This document shows, in pieces, positions 6,237-6,324 of a stretch of DNA of 6,324 nt (positions within the stretch are counted from its first letter, which is position 1; each line of letters starts with the position of its first letter). Source of the stretch: Caryophanales bacterium UBA6769 (GTDB lineage: Bacteria; Bacillota; Bacilli; Bacillales; UBA6769). Below the pieces are notes generated by a model, which was not told where the DNA came from, did no database searches, and saw only the letters and a program-made list of their open reading frames with translations. The stretch is taken from positions 1-6,324 of the forward strand of contig DKGN01000051.1 of assembly GCA_002453275.1 (NCBI GenBank), given 5' to 3'. The translations under genes were made by a program, and so were the position numbers.

Positions 6237-6324
6237 ACGATTAGGAGTGGTGCAGTATTCTAGTCAATCTCCCATTTCTGAAGGCGGGGCTAAAAATCCG
6301 CTAAAGGGCATATCGATGAAGTTC
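6237..6324 (+). ncRNA. ole: OLE RNA (Ornate Large Extremophilic RNA), 5' portion, cut by the window end
   Basis: The stretch after the ispA promoter does not read as ordinary spacer: it is richer in G and C than the surrounding intergenic DNA and has blocks I recognise as the conserved 5' region of OLE RNA (such as AGTGGTGCAGTA near 6246-6257, GCTAAAAATCCGCTAAAGGG at 6289-6308 and ATCGATGAAGTTC at the edge). A small hairpin can be drawn from 6284-6288 pairing with 6297-6301. OLE RNA is about 600 nucleotides long, is abundant, associates with the membrane protein OapA, and is linked to tolerance of alcohols, cold and magnesium stress in B. halodurans, where its gene lies between ispA and oapA-dxs. 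Seen here are the sequence blocks, the position and a dedicated promoter. The identification is from memory of the family; the 5' end is predicted, and only about a seventh of the molecule is present. Confidence 0.78.

Noticed and set aside
6250..6324. Reading frame open from GTG 6250 to the window end, preceded by AGGAG, which would encode a short peptide beginning VQYSSQSP.
   Set aside because: The AGGAG-like sequence is only two bases from the GTG, too close for initiation. The stretch matches remembered OLE RNA blocks and follows a promoter that would put it almost at the 5' end of the transcript. A 25-codon open frame is expected by chance. It cannot be fully excluded without the downstream sequence.
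1..6324. Mobile elements, CRISPR repeats, tRNA or rRNA genes.
   Set aside because: No transposase-like frames, terminal repeats, regularly spaced repeats or tRNA/rRNA signatures were seen; composition and codon use look even across the window.

Overview
The window is a stretch of Bacillaceae-type chromosome. Every gene lies on the + strand, and the order is accB-accC-yqhY / nusB-folD-xseA-xseB-ispA, which is the order familiar from Bacillus subtilis and its relatives. The DNA is AT-rich. Ribosome binding sites are purine-rich (AAGGGGTG, GGAGGAG), three genes use TTG or GTG starts, and the proteins closely resemble those of Bacillus. The last ~90 bases do not look like B. subtilis. They match what I recall of the 5' portion of OLE RNA, a large structured non-coding RNA of alkaliphilic, thermophilic and anaerobic Firmicutes, placed directly after ispA as in Bacillus (Halalkalibacterium) halodurans. 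I therefore infer an alkaliphilic or otherwise extremophilic Bacillaceae.

Layout. Positions 1-108 hold a sigma-A-like promoter and the leader of the acetyl-CoA carboxylase operon. Positions 109-2401 encode AccB (biotin carrier), AccC (biotin carboxylase) and the Asp23-family protein YqhY, tightly spaced with yqhY overlapping the end of accC. A perfect 13-bp hairpin (2402-2433) follows as a probable terminator. A short 45-base spacer carries a second inverted repeat next to the nusB ribosome binding site. Positions 2479-6205 are a second cluster: NusB (antitermination), FolD (one-carbon folate metabolism), XseA and XseB (the two subunits of exonuclease VII) and IspA (farnesyl diphosphate synthase). 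Junctions overlap by 1-8 bases or are separated by at most 14 bases, which indicates co-transcription and translational coupling.

Positions 6202-6230 form a near-consensus sigma-A promoter with an extended -10 that overlaps the ispA stop codon. It appears to drive the putative OLE RNA, which starts near 6237 and runs off the end of the window. In organisms carrying OLE, the next genes are typically oapA (OLE-associated membrane protein) and dxs; neither is visible here.

Most of the window is ordinary housekeeping content. The part deserving attention is the 3' edge (OLE RNA and its own promoter). Second is the yqhY-nusB junction, where the terminator and an alternative helix covering the nusB ribosome binding site could compete.
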